Origin: CAZAYY01 sp964489525
Lineage (GTDB): Bacteria > Chloroflexota > Anaerolineae > Anaerolineales > JABWBV01
NCBI GenBank assembly: GCA_964489525.1
Contig: CAZAYY010000031.1
Coordinates: 1 to 47,855 of the forward strand
Reading direction: 5' to 3'
Length of the DNA stretch: 47,855 bases
Shown here piece by piece: positions 32,504-40,946 of the stretch; position 1 is the first letter of the stretch, and each line of letters starts with the position of its first letter. The translations under genes and the position numbers were made by a program. Below the pieces are notes generated by a model. It was not told the DNA's origin and did no database searches. It saw nothing but the letters and a program-made list of their open reading frames with translations.

Positions 32504-32509
32504 TATAAT
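32504..32509 (+). promoter_or_regulatory. -10 element for membrane protein gene
   Basis: A perfect TATAAT 46 bases before ATG 32555. No convincing -35 at 17 bases (ACTCTA), so an activator or weak promoter is possible. Confidence 0.4.
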
Positions 32510-32554
32510 TCCCCCATTCAAACCTGTATTTCGTTCATTAAACTGGAGTGGTCC

Positions 32555-33730
32555 ATGCCTGAAACCGTTGAACCCGCCCGCATACGTTGGTTGGACCAGG
32601 CACGTGGTTTTTACCTGATGTACCTGGTTTTGGTTGCCACCTATCCACCCTCCCTGCTGGGGCGTGACCCGTTGTCCACTTTTTTGTTCCGGCATCCTTC
32701 GCCCAAAGAAGCGCCCTTTATTACCCTGTTCGATGTGGGTGTGCCCGCTTTTTTGCTCATCAGTGGAATTGCCTATGAGCTTTCTTTTCAGCGGCGCTGG
32801 CAGCAGGAGCGCACCAGGGCTGTGATGAGCGGCCTGGTTCGTTGGGGGGCGCTGCTTTTGGTGGGTTTGGTGCTGTATGTGGTAGACCAACCCCTGACCT
32901 TGCAGGCCTTTGGCAAAGTGACCGACCTGGTGAAAGATGCACCCGATTTGCAGCAGGTGTATGCTTTTGTTTTGCGGTGGGATGTTCTGCCCTCTTTGGG
33001 GTTAGCAGGTCTGCTAACGCTGCCTTTTTTGCTGCTTTCATACCCTGCTCGCACGGCTGCGGCGTATGGTTTGCTGGTGTTCAACCAGGGGATGATCTTT
33101 GCCAATGCCCACACCCACTGGTTGGATTATGCTTTTGCTTCAATACATGGTGGGATTTTCGGCACCATTTTTGCCCTGACCCCGGTGATGGTGTTGGGAA
33201 CCTGCGTGGGGGCGTTTTACTTTCCAGAGGAAGTGGATACCCGGCGCAAACGTTGGGCCTTGCTGGGCTTTGCTTTGTTGAACGCTGCTGCCGCCGGGCT
33301 GCTCTGGCTGCTGCCGGATGGTTTTCCCAACAAGCGGGGCGCAACCACCGGTTGGGCTTTGCTGAGTGTGGCCATTGTGGTAGGGGGCTTGTTTCCCTTC
33401 TTTTTCCTGGATTATGCAGACAAAAAATATCCCCATCTGGATCCGTTTGGCAGTTATCGCAAGGATATCTTTGCCGCGTATGGCTTGAATCCTTTCCTGA
33501 CGTTTTTCCTGGCTGAATTGGAATCCTTAACTCTGCGGTCTTTGTTTCCCGGGAAGGGGTTGGCGCAAATTGGGGTCTGGTTGTTGGCGAATATCGCCAT
33601 TGCCGGGCTGCTGGTGTTTCTTTACCGGAGGCGCCAACAAATTCCTACGGTGCGAGTATCCCTTGTGCTGCTGGCAGTAATCGGTTTGATTATTTTGGTG
33701 GCGGCGGTGGGCAGTGTTCTGGTGGGGTGA
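32555..33730 (+). CDS. Multi-pass acyltransferase-like membrane protein
   Basis: A 391-aa integral membrane protein with about 10 hydrophobic segments. The start RIRWLDQARGFYLMYLVL and LFDVGVPAFLLISGIAYELSF resemble the heparan-alpha-glucosaminide acetyltransferase/DUF1624-type and acyltransferase-3 families, where a first-helix 'LDxxRG' and a second helix 'F..GVPxFLLLSG' are conserved. The HGSNAT catalytic His/Asn cannot be assigned with confidence; HTHWLDYAFASIHGG is a candidate region. ATG 32555 has GGAG at six bases; the frame's long upstream extension runs inside the divergent gene and is rejected. Function (acetylation of a surface sugar) is only inferred. Confidence 0.6.
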   Translation: MPETVEPARIRWLDQARGFYLMYLVLVATYPPSLLGRDPLSTFLFRHPSPKEAPFITLFDVGVPAFLLISGIAYELSFQRRWQQERTRAVMSGLVRWGALLLVGLVLYVVDQPLTLQAFGKVTDLVKDAPDLQQVYAFVLRWDVLPSLGLAGLLTLPFLLLSYPARTAAAYGLLVFNQGMIFANAHTHWLDYAFASIHGGIFGTIFALTPVMVLGTCVGAFYFPEEVDTRRKRWALLGFALLNAAAAGLLWLLPDGFPNKRGATTGWALLSVAIVVGGLFPFFFLDYADKKYPHLDPFGSYRKDIFAAYGLNPFLTFFLAELESLTLRSLFPGKGLAQIGVWLLANIAIAGLLVFLYRRRQQIPTVRVSLVLLAVIGLIILVAAVGSVLVG

Positions 33731-33736
33731 GCGCGG

Positions 33737-34162
33737 CTAACTCAGCTTGCCCTGCAGCCGCCAGGCCAGCCGGGTGATTTTGGATAACAGCCCGGCAATT
33801 CCGGGCGGAGTGTAGGGAACATAGGACTGCAGACGGGTTATTTTCCCCTGCCGGGTTTCGATCACAAACACCTGGTCGAACCGGGTTTCCATCCCGCCGC
33901 GTAAAACATGGTGGGTGTCCAGCTCAACCACGATGCTGTCGCCATCCATCCAGGTTTTTCGAATGGCGAACCCCGGTTTAACCAGGCTGGATAAGCCCCA
34001 GGTTAACCCCCGTTCGATTTCAACTTTTCCCTGCATTCGGGGTTGGGGGTAATGTGGGTCGTAAACCACGGCATCCTCCGCAAAATGAGCCATTACAGCA
34101 GGCAGATCCTTGGCCATGAAGGCCCGAAACAAATCCTCGAGCAAAACCTGGGGGCTGGTCAT
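33737..34162 (-). CDS. SnoaL-like (NTF2-fold) protein
   Basis: A 141-aa NTF2-fold protein: helical start VLLEDLFRAFMAKDLPAVMAHFAEDAVVYDPHYPQPRMQG, then strands with DGDSIVVELDTHHVLRGG and RFDQVFVIETRQGKITRLQSYVP, the pattern of SnoaL-like/ketosteroid isomerase-like proteins. The C-terminus is short and basic. No catalytic Asp/His pair can be assigned, so its substrate is unknown. It starts one base after the argS stop, using GAGGTGAT inside the argS end as ribosome binding site, so it is translationally linked to argS. Confidence 0.75.
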   Translation of the reverse strand: MTSPQVLLEDLFRAFMAKDLPAVMAHFAEDAVVYDPHYPQPRMQGKVEIERGLTWGLSSLVKPGFAIRKTWMDGDSIVVELDTHHVLRGGMETRFDQVFVIETRQGKITRLQSYVPYTPPGIAGLLSKITRLAWRLQGKLS

Positions 34163-34163
34163 C

Positions 34164-35939
34164 TTACATCACCTCTGGGGCCTGGATGCCCAGCACGCCG
34201 AGCAGGTTAGCCAGGGATTGGCGAGCAGCAGCCACCAGCCGCAGCCGGGCTGCCCGGACTGGGGGTTCGGCTTTAAGCACCTGGCATTGGGTGTAGAAAT
34301 TGCTGAAAGCCCGGGCGATTTCATAGGCCAGGTTGGTAATATGCAGGGTTTTGAGTTCCTCAGCCGCCCGCTGCACATCGCCGGGCAGGCGCGAAATCAG
34401 GTCAATCAGTTCAATTTCAGCCGGTTCCAGGGTGTGGGTAGGGGTTAGAGAACCGGGCAGCGGTTCTTCGAGGCGGCGCAAAATGCTGTTGGCGCGCACA
34501 TGCATGTATTGAATGTAGGGTGCGGCCTGGCCGTTGAAATCCAGGGCGCTTTCCCAGTCGAAGGTGGCAATTTTGGTGTGGTCGCGGCTGACCAGGGGGA
34601 ATTTGATGGCTGCAATGCCCACCTGGCGAGCGACCTGTTCCATTTGTTCCGGGGTGAGCGAGGGGTTTTTCTTTTGAACTTCTTGCAGCGTGCGCTGTTG
34701 GGCTTCGCGCAGCAGGTCTTCGAGTAAAACCACATTACCTTCGCGCGAAGCGATGACCACATTTCCCGGCAGGGTGACAATTTCGTAGGGCAGGTGTTCG
34801 CACTTTTTAGCCTGTTCGTACCCGGCCAGTTCCAGGGTTTTGAACACCTGTTGGAAATGGAGGGACTGGCGCACATCCACGACATAAATGGCGCGGGTGA
34901 GGTTGGGGTAATCGGCAAACTTGCGCAGCGCCAGGCCGAGGTCTTCTGTCGCATATAAGGCTGTGCCATCGTTGCGAAGCACCACCAGGGTCCGAAATTG
35001 TTCTTTTTTGCTCTGGAGCAGTTCATCCAGTTTTACGGCCACGGTTCCGCCCCCGGCGCGTTCGTCCATGGCGATGCCTTTGGCAATCAGTTCCTGGACA
35101 ATTTGCTTGCCAGGCCCTTCCATTTCGGAGTTGAAGTAGTAGCGGTCGAAGGGGATGTCCAGCACGTCATAAAGTTCGTTAAAGCCATCCAGGGACCATT
35201 GGCGAGTTTCTTGCCAGGTTTGAACCACCTCAGGGTCGCCTGCATCCCAGCGTTTGTACAGGGCGCGAATTTCGGCTTCGAATTCTGGGTTTTGCTCCAG
35301 GCGTTTGTTGGCTTCGGCGTAAATTTCGCCCATCCAGCGGGTGGTATCGGTTTCGGGTTTTTCACCGGCGTGGAAGTTCATGTAGTTCCACAGCCACTTG
35401 ATGACATGCAAACCCATATCACCCGGGTAATTTGCCCGGATGACATCGTACCCCGCAAAAGCGAGAATGCGGCTGATAACATCTCCCAAAATGGCGCTGC
35501 GCAAGTGGCCTACATGGAAAGCCTTGTGGGTGTTGGGCTGGGAAAATTCCACCATCACCTGCTGGCCCTTGGGCGCGCCGTGTCCGTAGTCCGGCCCTTG
35601 TTCCAGAACCCGGTCAATGACTCCCTGGCTGTATTCCGCAGATGAAAAATACAGGTTGAGATGGCCTTTGACGGCTTCAATGTGGGTAAACCCTTTGGGG
35701 GTACCCAGGAAAGCAGCGGCCAATTCAGCCAATTGTACCGCTCGCTGGGGAACCGGCAAACCGCTGCTTTTGCCAGCGCGGGCTTCTGCGGCAGCCGCTT
35801 TGAAAAACGAGGTGGAAATACCCCATTCCCCGGAGAAGGGGATTGGCAGCCAGCTGAAGGCTTCCGTAAATGGAATTTCGTTTTGCGCGATGAACTCGCG
35901 CAGCCGGGTTTCTATGGCTTGTTGTTCGCGTTCAAACAT
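34164..35939 (-). CDS. argS: Arginyl-tRNA synthetase
   Basis: Charges tRNA-Arg with arginine. The 591-aa class I synthetase has the HIGH-type motif HVGHLRSAILGD near 142, FSQPNTHKAFHVGHLRS before it, NYPGDMGLHV, YATEDLGLALRK, and the KMSKS-position motif degenerate as SREGNVVLLEDLL, as in many ArgRS. The N-terminal Add-1 domain is at about 1-110 and the DALR anticodon-binding domain at about 470-591 (QYMHVRANSILRR, then ALRS-like end). ATG 35939 is preceded by AGGAG. It is followed by the SnoaL-like gene and preceded by the rpsT terminator. Confidence 0.97.
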   Translation of the reverse strand: MFEREQQAIETRLREFIAQNEIPFTEAFSWLPIPFSGEWGISTSFFKAAAAEARAGKSSGLPVPQRAVQLAELAAAFLGTPKGFTHIEAVKGHLNLYFSSAEYSQGVIDRVLEQGPDYGHGAPKGQQVMVEFSQPNTHKAFHVGHLRSAILGDVISRILAFAGYDVIRANYPGDMGLHVIKWLWNYMNFHAGEKPETDTTRWMGEIYAEANKRLEQNPEFEAEIRALYKRWDAGDPEVVQTWQETRQWSLDGFNELYDVLDIPFDRYYFNSEMEGPGKQIVQELIAKGIAMDERAGGGTVAVKLDELLQSKKEQFRTLVVLRNDGTALYATEDLGLALRKFADYPNLTRAIYVVDVRQSLHFQQVFKTLELAGYEQAKKCEHLPYEIVTLPGNVVIASREGNVVLLEDLLREAQQRTLQEVQKKNPSLTPEQMEQVARQVGIAAIKFPLVSRDHTKIATFDWESALDFNGQAAPYIQYMHVRANSILRRLEEPLPGSLTPTHTLEPAEIELIDLISRLPGDVQRAAEELKTLHITNLAYEIARAFSNFYTQCQVLKAEPPVRAARLRLVAAARQSLANLLGVLGIQAPEVM

Positions 35940-36009
35940 TTCCGCTCCTTTTGGGGTGGGCTGGCGGCTTTGGGCCTCAGGTGGATTGGGGATTGGGTTA
36001 TGAATGCAG

Positions 36010-36036
36010 AAAAAGCGGGAGCGCAGCAGCTCCCGC
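36010..36036 (-). terminator. Terminator of rpsT
   Basis: On the minus strand GCGGGAGC (36036-36029) pairs with GCTCCCGC (36022-36015), followed by five U (36014-36010). It separates rpsT from argS. Confidence 0.9.
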
Positions 36037-36072
36037 CTTTCAAGGTTAAATTAATCCATCAAGCGGCAGGAA

Positions 36073-36351
36073 TCAGCCAGCGGCCTGTTTTTCCAGGGCG
36101 TTGAGGCGCTTTGCCAGGCGGCTTTTACGACGGGCGGCGTTGTTGGGGTGAATAATGCCTTTTTCAGCCATTTTGTCCAACGAGCTGACAGCCTGAAGGG
36201 TGGCTGTGCGAGCCTCTTCAACGCTGTTTCCTTCCAGGGCTTTGCGGGCATCTTTGACAGAGGCGCGCATCATACCGCGGAAAAAGCGGTTGTGTAGGCG
36301 GCGCTTGGTGTTTTGCCGGATTCTTTTGAGTGCAGACTTCTTGTTAGCCAA
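36073..36351 (-). CDS. rpsT: 30S ribosomal protein S20
   Basis: A 92-aa basic, helical ribosomal protein binding 16S rRNA: MANKKSALKRIRQN and KRRLHNRFFR at the N-terminus, GIIHPNNAARRKSRL near the end are S20 hallmarks. The start codon is TTG (36351-36349), preceded by GGAGAGAG; no ATG or GTG in frame would give the conserved MANKKSA start. E. coli rpsT also uses UUG, where it limits translation and takes part in autoregulation by S20 (known biology); the same may hold here. Single-gene unit with its own promoter and terminator. Confidence 0.97.
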   Translation of the reverse strand: MANKKSALKRIRQNTKRRLHNRFFRGMMRASVKDARKALEGNSVEEARTATLQAVSSLDKMAEKGIIHPNNAARRKSRLAKRLNALEKQAAG

Positions 36352-36395
36352 TGTTCTCTCTCCAAATACTGTTGTTTCTTAGCGAACGGCTTTAA

Positions 36396-36424
36396 ATTTT
36401 ACCTGAACACCCCTTAAATGTCCA
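36396..36424 (-). promoter_or_regulatory. Promoter of rpsT
   Basis: On the minus strand: TGGACA (36424-36419, 5/6), 17-base spacer, TAAAAT (36401-36396, 5/6). Transcription would begin near 36389, leaving a leader of under 40 bases. Confidence 0.75.
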
Positions 36425-36512
36425 GAGGATTTAGGGGCAATTTCAAAGGGATTTCGAGGCCCCACCCCCCTGAATTCCCCGCCCGCCCCATGGCGAGGGC
36501 TTTAAGAAAATG

Positions 36513-36552
36513 GGGGTGCGAGCGGGTTTGCTTTGCCGCCCGCTCGCACCCC
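36513..36552 (-). terminator. Terminator after rhodanese gene
   Basis: A perfect 14-bp stem (36513-36526 with 36539-36552). On the minus strand it is followed by CCATTTTCTT, a modest T-rich tail. It stands 29 bases after the TAG stop of the UGA-readthrough rhodanese frame, that is, at the end of the longer frame and about 150 bases after the UGA, which fits transcription of the whole readthrough region. Confidence 0.65.
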
Positions 36553-36581
36553 AAACCCCATCCAGGGGTGATCGATAAGGA

Positions 36582-37103
36582 CTAAGGTTCAACCGGATGC
36601 CCGGCTTCTACCCAGGCGGCCCACCCGCCTAAAATTGGAAATGCCTGGCTGAACCCGTTTTGCCGTAAGTAGAACGCCACACGGGCGCTCGATTCTTCGG
36701 CCGGTCAGGTGCAGTAGGTTAGAATCAGCATGTTGGGGTCAAGTTCGCCAAGCCGAAGGGGCAGTTCGGCTTCAGGAATGGAAATGGCCCCGGGGATGTG
36801 CCCCTGGTCGTAGGATGCTTTGTCTCGGGTATCTACAAAAACCGCAATGTTGGCCTCGAAAGCGCCGTAGGCATCGGCGAGCGAGGTGCGCTTAACCTCA
36901 TCTGGCGACTGCGGTATGCCGGTGGTGTTCTGGCTGCCATGCGGGTTGGTCATGAGGGCGGCGGTGGTTTGGGTTGGCAGCGGCGCCTGGGTGGCAGCGG
37001 AATTTCCGCCCAGCCCGATGACCAGGGCTGCAATGACCAAAACGCCGCCCAGCCCAAACAAAATGAGTGGGGCGATGGATTTGTTTTGTTTTTTCTTTTT
37101 CAA
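36582..37103 (-). CDS. Membrane-anchored rhodanese, candidate selenoprotein
   Basis: The frame opens at TTG 37103 (AGGAG eight bases before) with KKKKQN, one membrane anchor (about 10-32), a Pro/Thr linker and a rhodanese domain (FVDTRDKASYDQGHIPGAISIPEAEL). It meets UGA at 36707-36705 directly after LTYCT. The same frame then continues PAEESSARVAFYLRQNGF and PILGGWAAWVEAGHPVEP to TAG 36582, which completes the domain. Ordinary homologues have Cys at this place (YC-x-CP-x-E-x-S-SARVA). So UGA probably encodes selenocysteine at residue 133 of a 173-aa exported sulfurtransferase. A fitting SECIS-like hairpin follows at 36672-36690. Alternatives: a recent nonsense mutation (pseudogene) or a TGC-to-TGA sequence error. 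Sits 29 bases downstream of a membrane protein gene. Confidence 0.75.
36672..36690 (-). promoter_or_regulatory. SECIS-like hairpin after in-frame UGA
   Basis: On the minus strand GAGCGCC (36690-36684) pairs with GGCGTTC (36678-36672), 7 bp with one G-U, around the loop CGUGU. The loop starts 21 bases after the UGA and has G in its second position. Bacterial SECIS elements, as described in the literature, lie directly downstream of UGA with a short stem, a small apical loop holding a G in its first two bases, and about 16-37 bases from UGA to loop. All four fit. Confidence 0.65.
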
Positions 37104-37132
37104 CCTTTGTACTCCTCTAGAATGGATAGGAT

Positions 37133-37849
37133 TTATTCAGTCAGAACCATGAACAGCAGTACGCCAATCAGCAGAATGGCAACCACCAGCATCGGCCCGG
37201 CTAACCCCCAGGAGCCAAATGCACTGGTGAGCACGGCAGCCAGGATGGTGATTGCCAGGAAAAGCAGCGCTGCACCCATGCCCCGGATTTGTTCCCGCCT
37301 TCTGGGGCTTTTAACCCAAAAGTACCAGCCGGTACCCATGGCGGAAGCGCTGAACACCAGGCCAATAAAAAACAACTGGGTGCCGGTCAGCCAGGGGAAA
37401 TCCACCAGCATTGCGCCGCACACACCTTCCTGGCCGCGGGTGCGGTAGGTGGGCAGTTGGATCATGTGCACCAGGACGAAATTCTTCATGTCGGCATCGT
37501 CCTCGGTCAGGGTGTAGCGCAGGGTTTCGGTTTGCCCGATGGCCAGTGGAAGCCGGATTTCCTCAGAACGGAACAGGCCCGGGTTGCTGATGTTGGTGCG
37601 CACCAGAATGCTGATTTCCCGATCGGTTTGGTTGGTGAACCGGGCAGATACTTCCGCCGTTTCGCTGCGGGTCATCAAAACCGGGCAGCGCAGGGTTTTT
37701 AACGGGTCATCTAAAACGGCCGGGTTAAAATAGAAGCTGGCCTCCAGGTCGGCCCAGATGGCCAGTACAGCCAGCAGAATTCCAACCACAAGGCCGGCCA
37801 GGTATATAAATACAGCAAGATATAGGCGAGTCAAATTTGTTTTTTCCAT
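37133..37849 (-). CDS. Membrane protein of unknown function
   Basis: A 238-aa protein with one N-terminal membrane segment (LYLAVFIYLAGLVVGILLAVL), an extracytoplasmic domain of about 110 residues containing two cysteines (LRCPVLMTRSETAEVSARFTN and EGVCGAML) and a beta-rich 'FTNQTDREISILVRTNISNPG' stretch, then three membrane segments at the C-terminus. No family is recognised. I start at ATG 37849 because the frame's upstream extension (84 codons) is AT-rich intergenic DNA; the ribosome binding site is weak. It is upstream of and probably co-transcribed with the rhodanese gene. Confidence 0.7.
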   Translation of the reverse strand: MEKTNLTRLYLAVFIYLAGLVVGILLAVLAIWADLEASFYFNPAVLDDPLKTLRCPVLMTRSETAEVSARFTNQTDREISILVRTNISNPGLFRSEEIRLPLAIGQTETLRYTLTEDDADMKNFVLVHMIQLPTYRTRGQEGVCGAMLVDFPWLTGTQLFFIGLVFSASAMGTGWYFWVKSPRRREQIRGMGAALLFLAITILAAVLTSAFGSWGLAGPMLVVAILLIGVLLFMVLTE

Positions 37850-38331
37850 AAACCCAATTTTACTCTTTTTGCGCCAATTCGCCAAAGAAGATGAGAAAAT
37901 TGGATGGTTGATTAACTTCCCTGGTAGGGTGTAAAATATAATAACTGGACGAATTGAATAAACTGCGGTATGATTCAATTTACTGGTAACTTCCCGTGGT
38001 TTTAAAGCCCATTTGCTAAAAAACCGGTTTGCGTAAAAAAACAAATCCATCCAATCGAAGCTGCCAGGCATTGTTTTTGTTGATATTACTGGATACCACA
38101 TTCAAAATATTCTTTTCCCCTGACGCTGCTTTGGGATGGTTAGCGTCAGGGAGTACGCTTTTGAAAGGAGGTGTTGCCCTGGAAAAATAGCCCTGCAACA
38201 GACCTCGTGCATCTTTTGGATGCAGGCGCACCTGTTGAGCGCGTTTTCCGCTGGATTTGAATCTACACAAGCAAAAGCCAAACAATTCACTCTTTCAACT
38301 GTTTTAAACTGTTCTAAGGAGGAACAAACAA
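37850..38331. other. Long divergent intergenic region, structured leader
   Basis: Holds the regulatory region of the ABC operon. A TATAAT at 37937-37942 has TTAACT 18 bases upstream, and a weaker pair TTGATA/CAAAAT lies at 38080-38108. Then follow a perfect 10-bp stem (38118-38127 with 38142-38151), the Shine-Dalgarno-like AAAGGAGGTG (38164-38173) not belonging to a long gene, and a nested hairpin (CAACAG 38196-38201 with CTGTTG 38232-38237; TGCATC 38208-38213 with GATGCA 38219-38224). A 28-codon frame from TTG 38174 (start MPWKNSPATD) ends at 38260. It could be a leader peptide or a structured RNA. Confidence 0.5.
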
Positions 38332-40926
38332 ATGTCTAAATCGAAATGGCTTATTATTTTGGCAATGCTGGTCGTCGCTGCTTTTGCTGTGGCCGCCTGC
38401 CAGCCTGCCGAGCCCGAAGTCATCACTGAAACGATCATCGAAACCGTTGTGGTCAAGGAAGAAGTAACTGTTGTCGAGACCCAGGTTGTGACCGAAGTGG
38501 AAACGGTTGTTGAAACCGTCGTGGTCGAGCCCACTGCCGTGCCCTCCACCCGCGTAGGCGGTTGGTTGGACATGATTGTGGTCATCGAAGAGCCCAGTGA
38601 CGCCGCCGCCATTCGCCGCCTCGAAGCTGGCGATATGGACGTCTATGCCTACACTGTGGCCAACGCCGACCTGCTTCAGACCGTCCTGGCCTCCCCGGCT
38701 CTGAAGAAGATTGACTCCTTTGGTTCCTACAACGAGTTCACCTTCAACCCGGTTGGCCCGACCTTTGAAGCCACTGGCAAACTGAACCCCTTCTCCAGCG
38801 CCCGCTTCCGCGAAGCCATGAACTGGCTGGTTGATCGCGATTACATCGCCCAGGAAGTTACCGGCGGTATGGCCATCCCGCGCTTCTTTGCTTTCTCCCC
38901 GGTATTTGCCGATTACGCGAAGTATGCCGACCTGGCTGCCCAATGGGAAGCTTACTATGCCTACAACAAAGACAAAGCGGCCGCGATTATCGAAGAAGAA
39001 ATGACCGCTTTTGGCGCCACCAAGGTGGATGGCAAATGGACTTTCAATGGCGAACCCGTTGAAATCATCGGCCTGATCCGCACCGAAGACGAACGCCTGA
39101 AGATTGGTAACTACTTCGCGACCGAACTCGAGAGCCTGGGCTTCACGGTCACCCGTGTTGAGAAGCGCTCTGCTGACCTGTCCCCGATCTGGACCGGCAA
39201 CCCCAACGACGGCCTGTGGCACTACTACACCGGCGGCTGGATCACCACCGCTGTGCCCCGCACCGAAGAAGACAACTTCATTGACTTCTACGCCCCCGAT
39301 GGTTGGCCTGGGAACCCGCTCTGGGATGCCTATACCAACGACCCGGCTTACTATGAAACCGGCATCAAACTGTACTACCGCGAATACACCACCCAGGAAG
39401 AACGCCGCGAACTGTTTGCCCAGATGATCCCTGGTTCCATGAAGGAATCCCAGCGCATTTGGACGACCAACCGCTCTTCTTTCGCCCCGCTGCGCGCCGA
39501 AGTTAGCGTCGTTGGCGACCTGGCCGGCTCCATCGCTGGCTCCCGCCTGTGGCCCTACACCATCCGCCGCATTGGCGAAGAGGGCGGCGCCCTGACCATG
39601 GGTATGCCCTCCATTCTCACCAACCCCTGGAACCCGCTGAACGGCTCCAACTGGATTTACGACCAGGCCCTGACCCGTGCAACCACTGACTGGGGCACCA
39701 TGGTTGATCCGTGGACCGGCCTTGCCCTCCCGCAGCGTATCGAACGCGCTGAGGTCTTCGCTCAGGAAGGCCTGCCGATTGGCGTAACCCTCGACTGGGT
39801 TTCCCTCAATTTTGTTGCCGAGAACGTTGTCCCGGCCGATGCCTGGGTGGGCTGGAATGTCGAAACCCAGACCTTCATCACCGCTGGCGAAGCCTACACC
39901 ACCCCGGTAACCGCCGCCATCAAGAGCGTGGCCTACTATCCGGAATCCCTCTGGGACGTGACCTGGCACGACGGCAGCCCGATCAGCATTGCTGACTTTG
40001 TCTTCTCCCTGATCCTGACCTTTGATCGCGGCAACGAAGCCAGCCCCGTTTACGACCCGGCCTCTGGCACTGCCCTGCGCTCCTTCTTGGGCACTTTCAA
40101 GGGCTTCCGTATTGCTTCCGAGAACCCGCTGGTTATCGAGTTCTACACCGATAACTGGCAGCCCGATGCCGAAAACAACGTCACCACCTACTTCCCGATT
40201 TACGGCTTCGGCCCCGGTTCCTGGCACAGCCTGTCCATCGGTCTGTTGGGTGAAGCTGCGGGTGAATTCGCATTCTCCCAGGCTAAATCCAAAACCCTCG
40301 AAAAGGAATGGCTGTCCTACATCGCCGGCCCGACTGTTGAGATCCTGAAGACCTACCTCGACCAGGCTGTTGCTGAGAACTACATCCCCTACGCCGCCAC
40401 CCTCGGCCAGTGGGTTAGCTCCGATGACGCTGCCGCTCGCTGGGCCAATTATGCTGATTTCTACCGCAACCGCGGCCACTTCTGGATCGGAACCGGCCCC
40501 TACTACCTCGAACGCGCCTTCCCGGTTGAAGGTATGGTTGTGCTCAAGCACTATGCCGATTTCGTAGACCTGTCCGAGAAATGGGGCGGCTACGGCGAAC
40601 CCCCGATTCCTGTGATTGACGTTGAAGGCCCCGCCTCCGTGAAAGCTGGCGATGCCGCTGCATTCGATGTCTTCATTGAATTTGCGGGCGAACCCTACGC
40701 TCAGGATGACCTGATCTCCGTCAGCTACCTGGTCTTTGGCGCAACCGGCGAACTGGTTGCCCAGGGTGCCGCTGAAGCTGTTGAAGACGGCATGTACGCT
40801 GTGAACCTCACCGCCGAACAGACTGGCAAGTTTACTGCTGGCGCCAACAAAGTTACCATTGTTGTCGTCTCCAAGCTGCTGTCCATCCCCGGCTTTGAGT
40901 CCCTCGACTTCGTTGTAACTCAGTAA
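38332..40926 (+). CDS. Family 5 solute-binding lipoprotein (DppA/OppA-like)
   Basis: Captures a peptide, opine or similar solute for the ABC importer encoded next. The 864-aa protein has a lipoprotein signal (hydrophobic 6-22, lipobox ending C23), a spacer rich in Val, Glu and Thr (ITETIIETVVV, VTVVETQVVTEVETV) seen in Chloroflexota binding proteins, and a family 5 SBP fold from about 75 to 745 (RFREAMNWLVDRDYIAQEV, WHDGSPISIADFVFSL, GTGPYYLERAF). A C-terminal beta-sandwich of about 105 residues (IDVEGPASVKAGDAAAFDVF) is extra, making it longer than usual (about 500-600 aa). AAGGAGG precedes ATG. Codons are strongly biased to C-ending forms, unlike the permeases, which suggests very high expression. 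Confidence 0.9.
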   Translation: MSKSKWLIILAMLVVAAFAVAACQPAEPEVITETIIETVVVKEEVTVVETQVVTEVETVVETVVVEPTAVPSTRVGGWLDMIVVIEEPSDAAAIRRLEAGDMDVYAYTVANADLLQTVLASPALKKIDSFGSYNEFTFNPVGPTFEATGKLNPFSSARFREAMNWLVDRDYIAQEVTGGMAIPRFFAFSPVFADYAKYADLAAQWEAYYAYNKDKAAAIIEEEMTAFGATKVDGKWTFNGEPVEIIGLIRTEDERLKIGNYFATELESLGFTVTRVEKRSADLSPIWTGNPNDGLWHYYTGGWITTAVPRTEEDNFIDFYAPDGWPGNPLWDAYTNDPAYYETGIKLYYREYTTQEERRELFAQMIPGSMKESQRIWTTNRSSFAPLRAEVSVVGDLAGSIAGSRLWPYTIRRIGEEGGALTMGMPSILTNPWNPLNGSNWIYDQALTRATTDWGTMVDPWTGLALPQRIERAEVFAQEGLPIGVTLDWVSLNFVAENVVPADAWVGWNVETQTFITAGEAYTTPVTAAIKSVAYYPESLWDVTWHDGSPISIADFVFSLILTFDRGNEASPVYDPASGTALRSFLGTFKGFRIASENPLVIEFYTDNWQPDAENNVTTYFPIYGFGPGSWHSLSIGLLGEAAGEFAFSQAKSKTLEKEWLSYIAGPTVEILKTYLDQAVAENYIPYAATLGQWVSSDDAAARWANYADFYRNRGHFWIGTGPYYLERAFPVEGMVVLKHYADFVDLSEKWGGYGEPPIPVIDVEGPASVKAGDAAAFDVFIEFAGEPYAQDDLISVSYLVFGATGELVAQGAAEAVEDGMYAVNLTAEQTGKFTAGANKVTIVVVSKLLSIPGFESLDFVVTQ

Positions 40927-40946
40927 CCCTGAGTTCTTGTTAACCA

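Noticed and set aside
36582..37103. Treating the rhodanese as a simple truncated gene or pseudogene
   Set aside because: The frame after UGA is intact, completes the fold and carries a SECIS-like hairpin; kept as the alternative to exclude by checking for Sec machinery.
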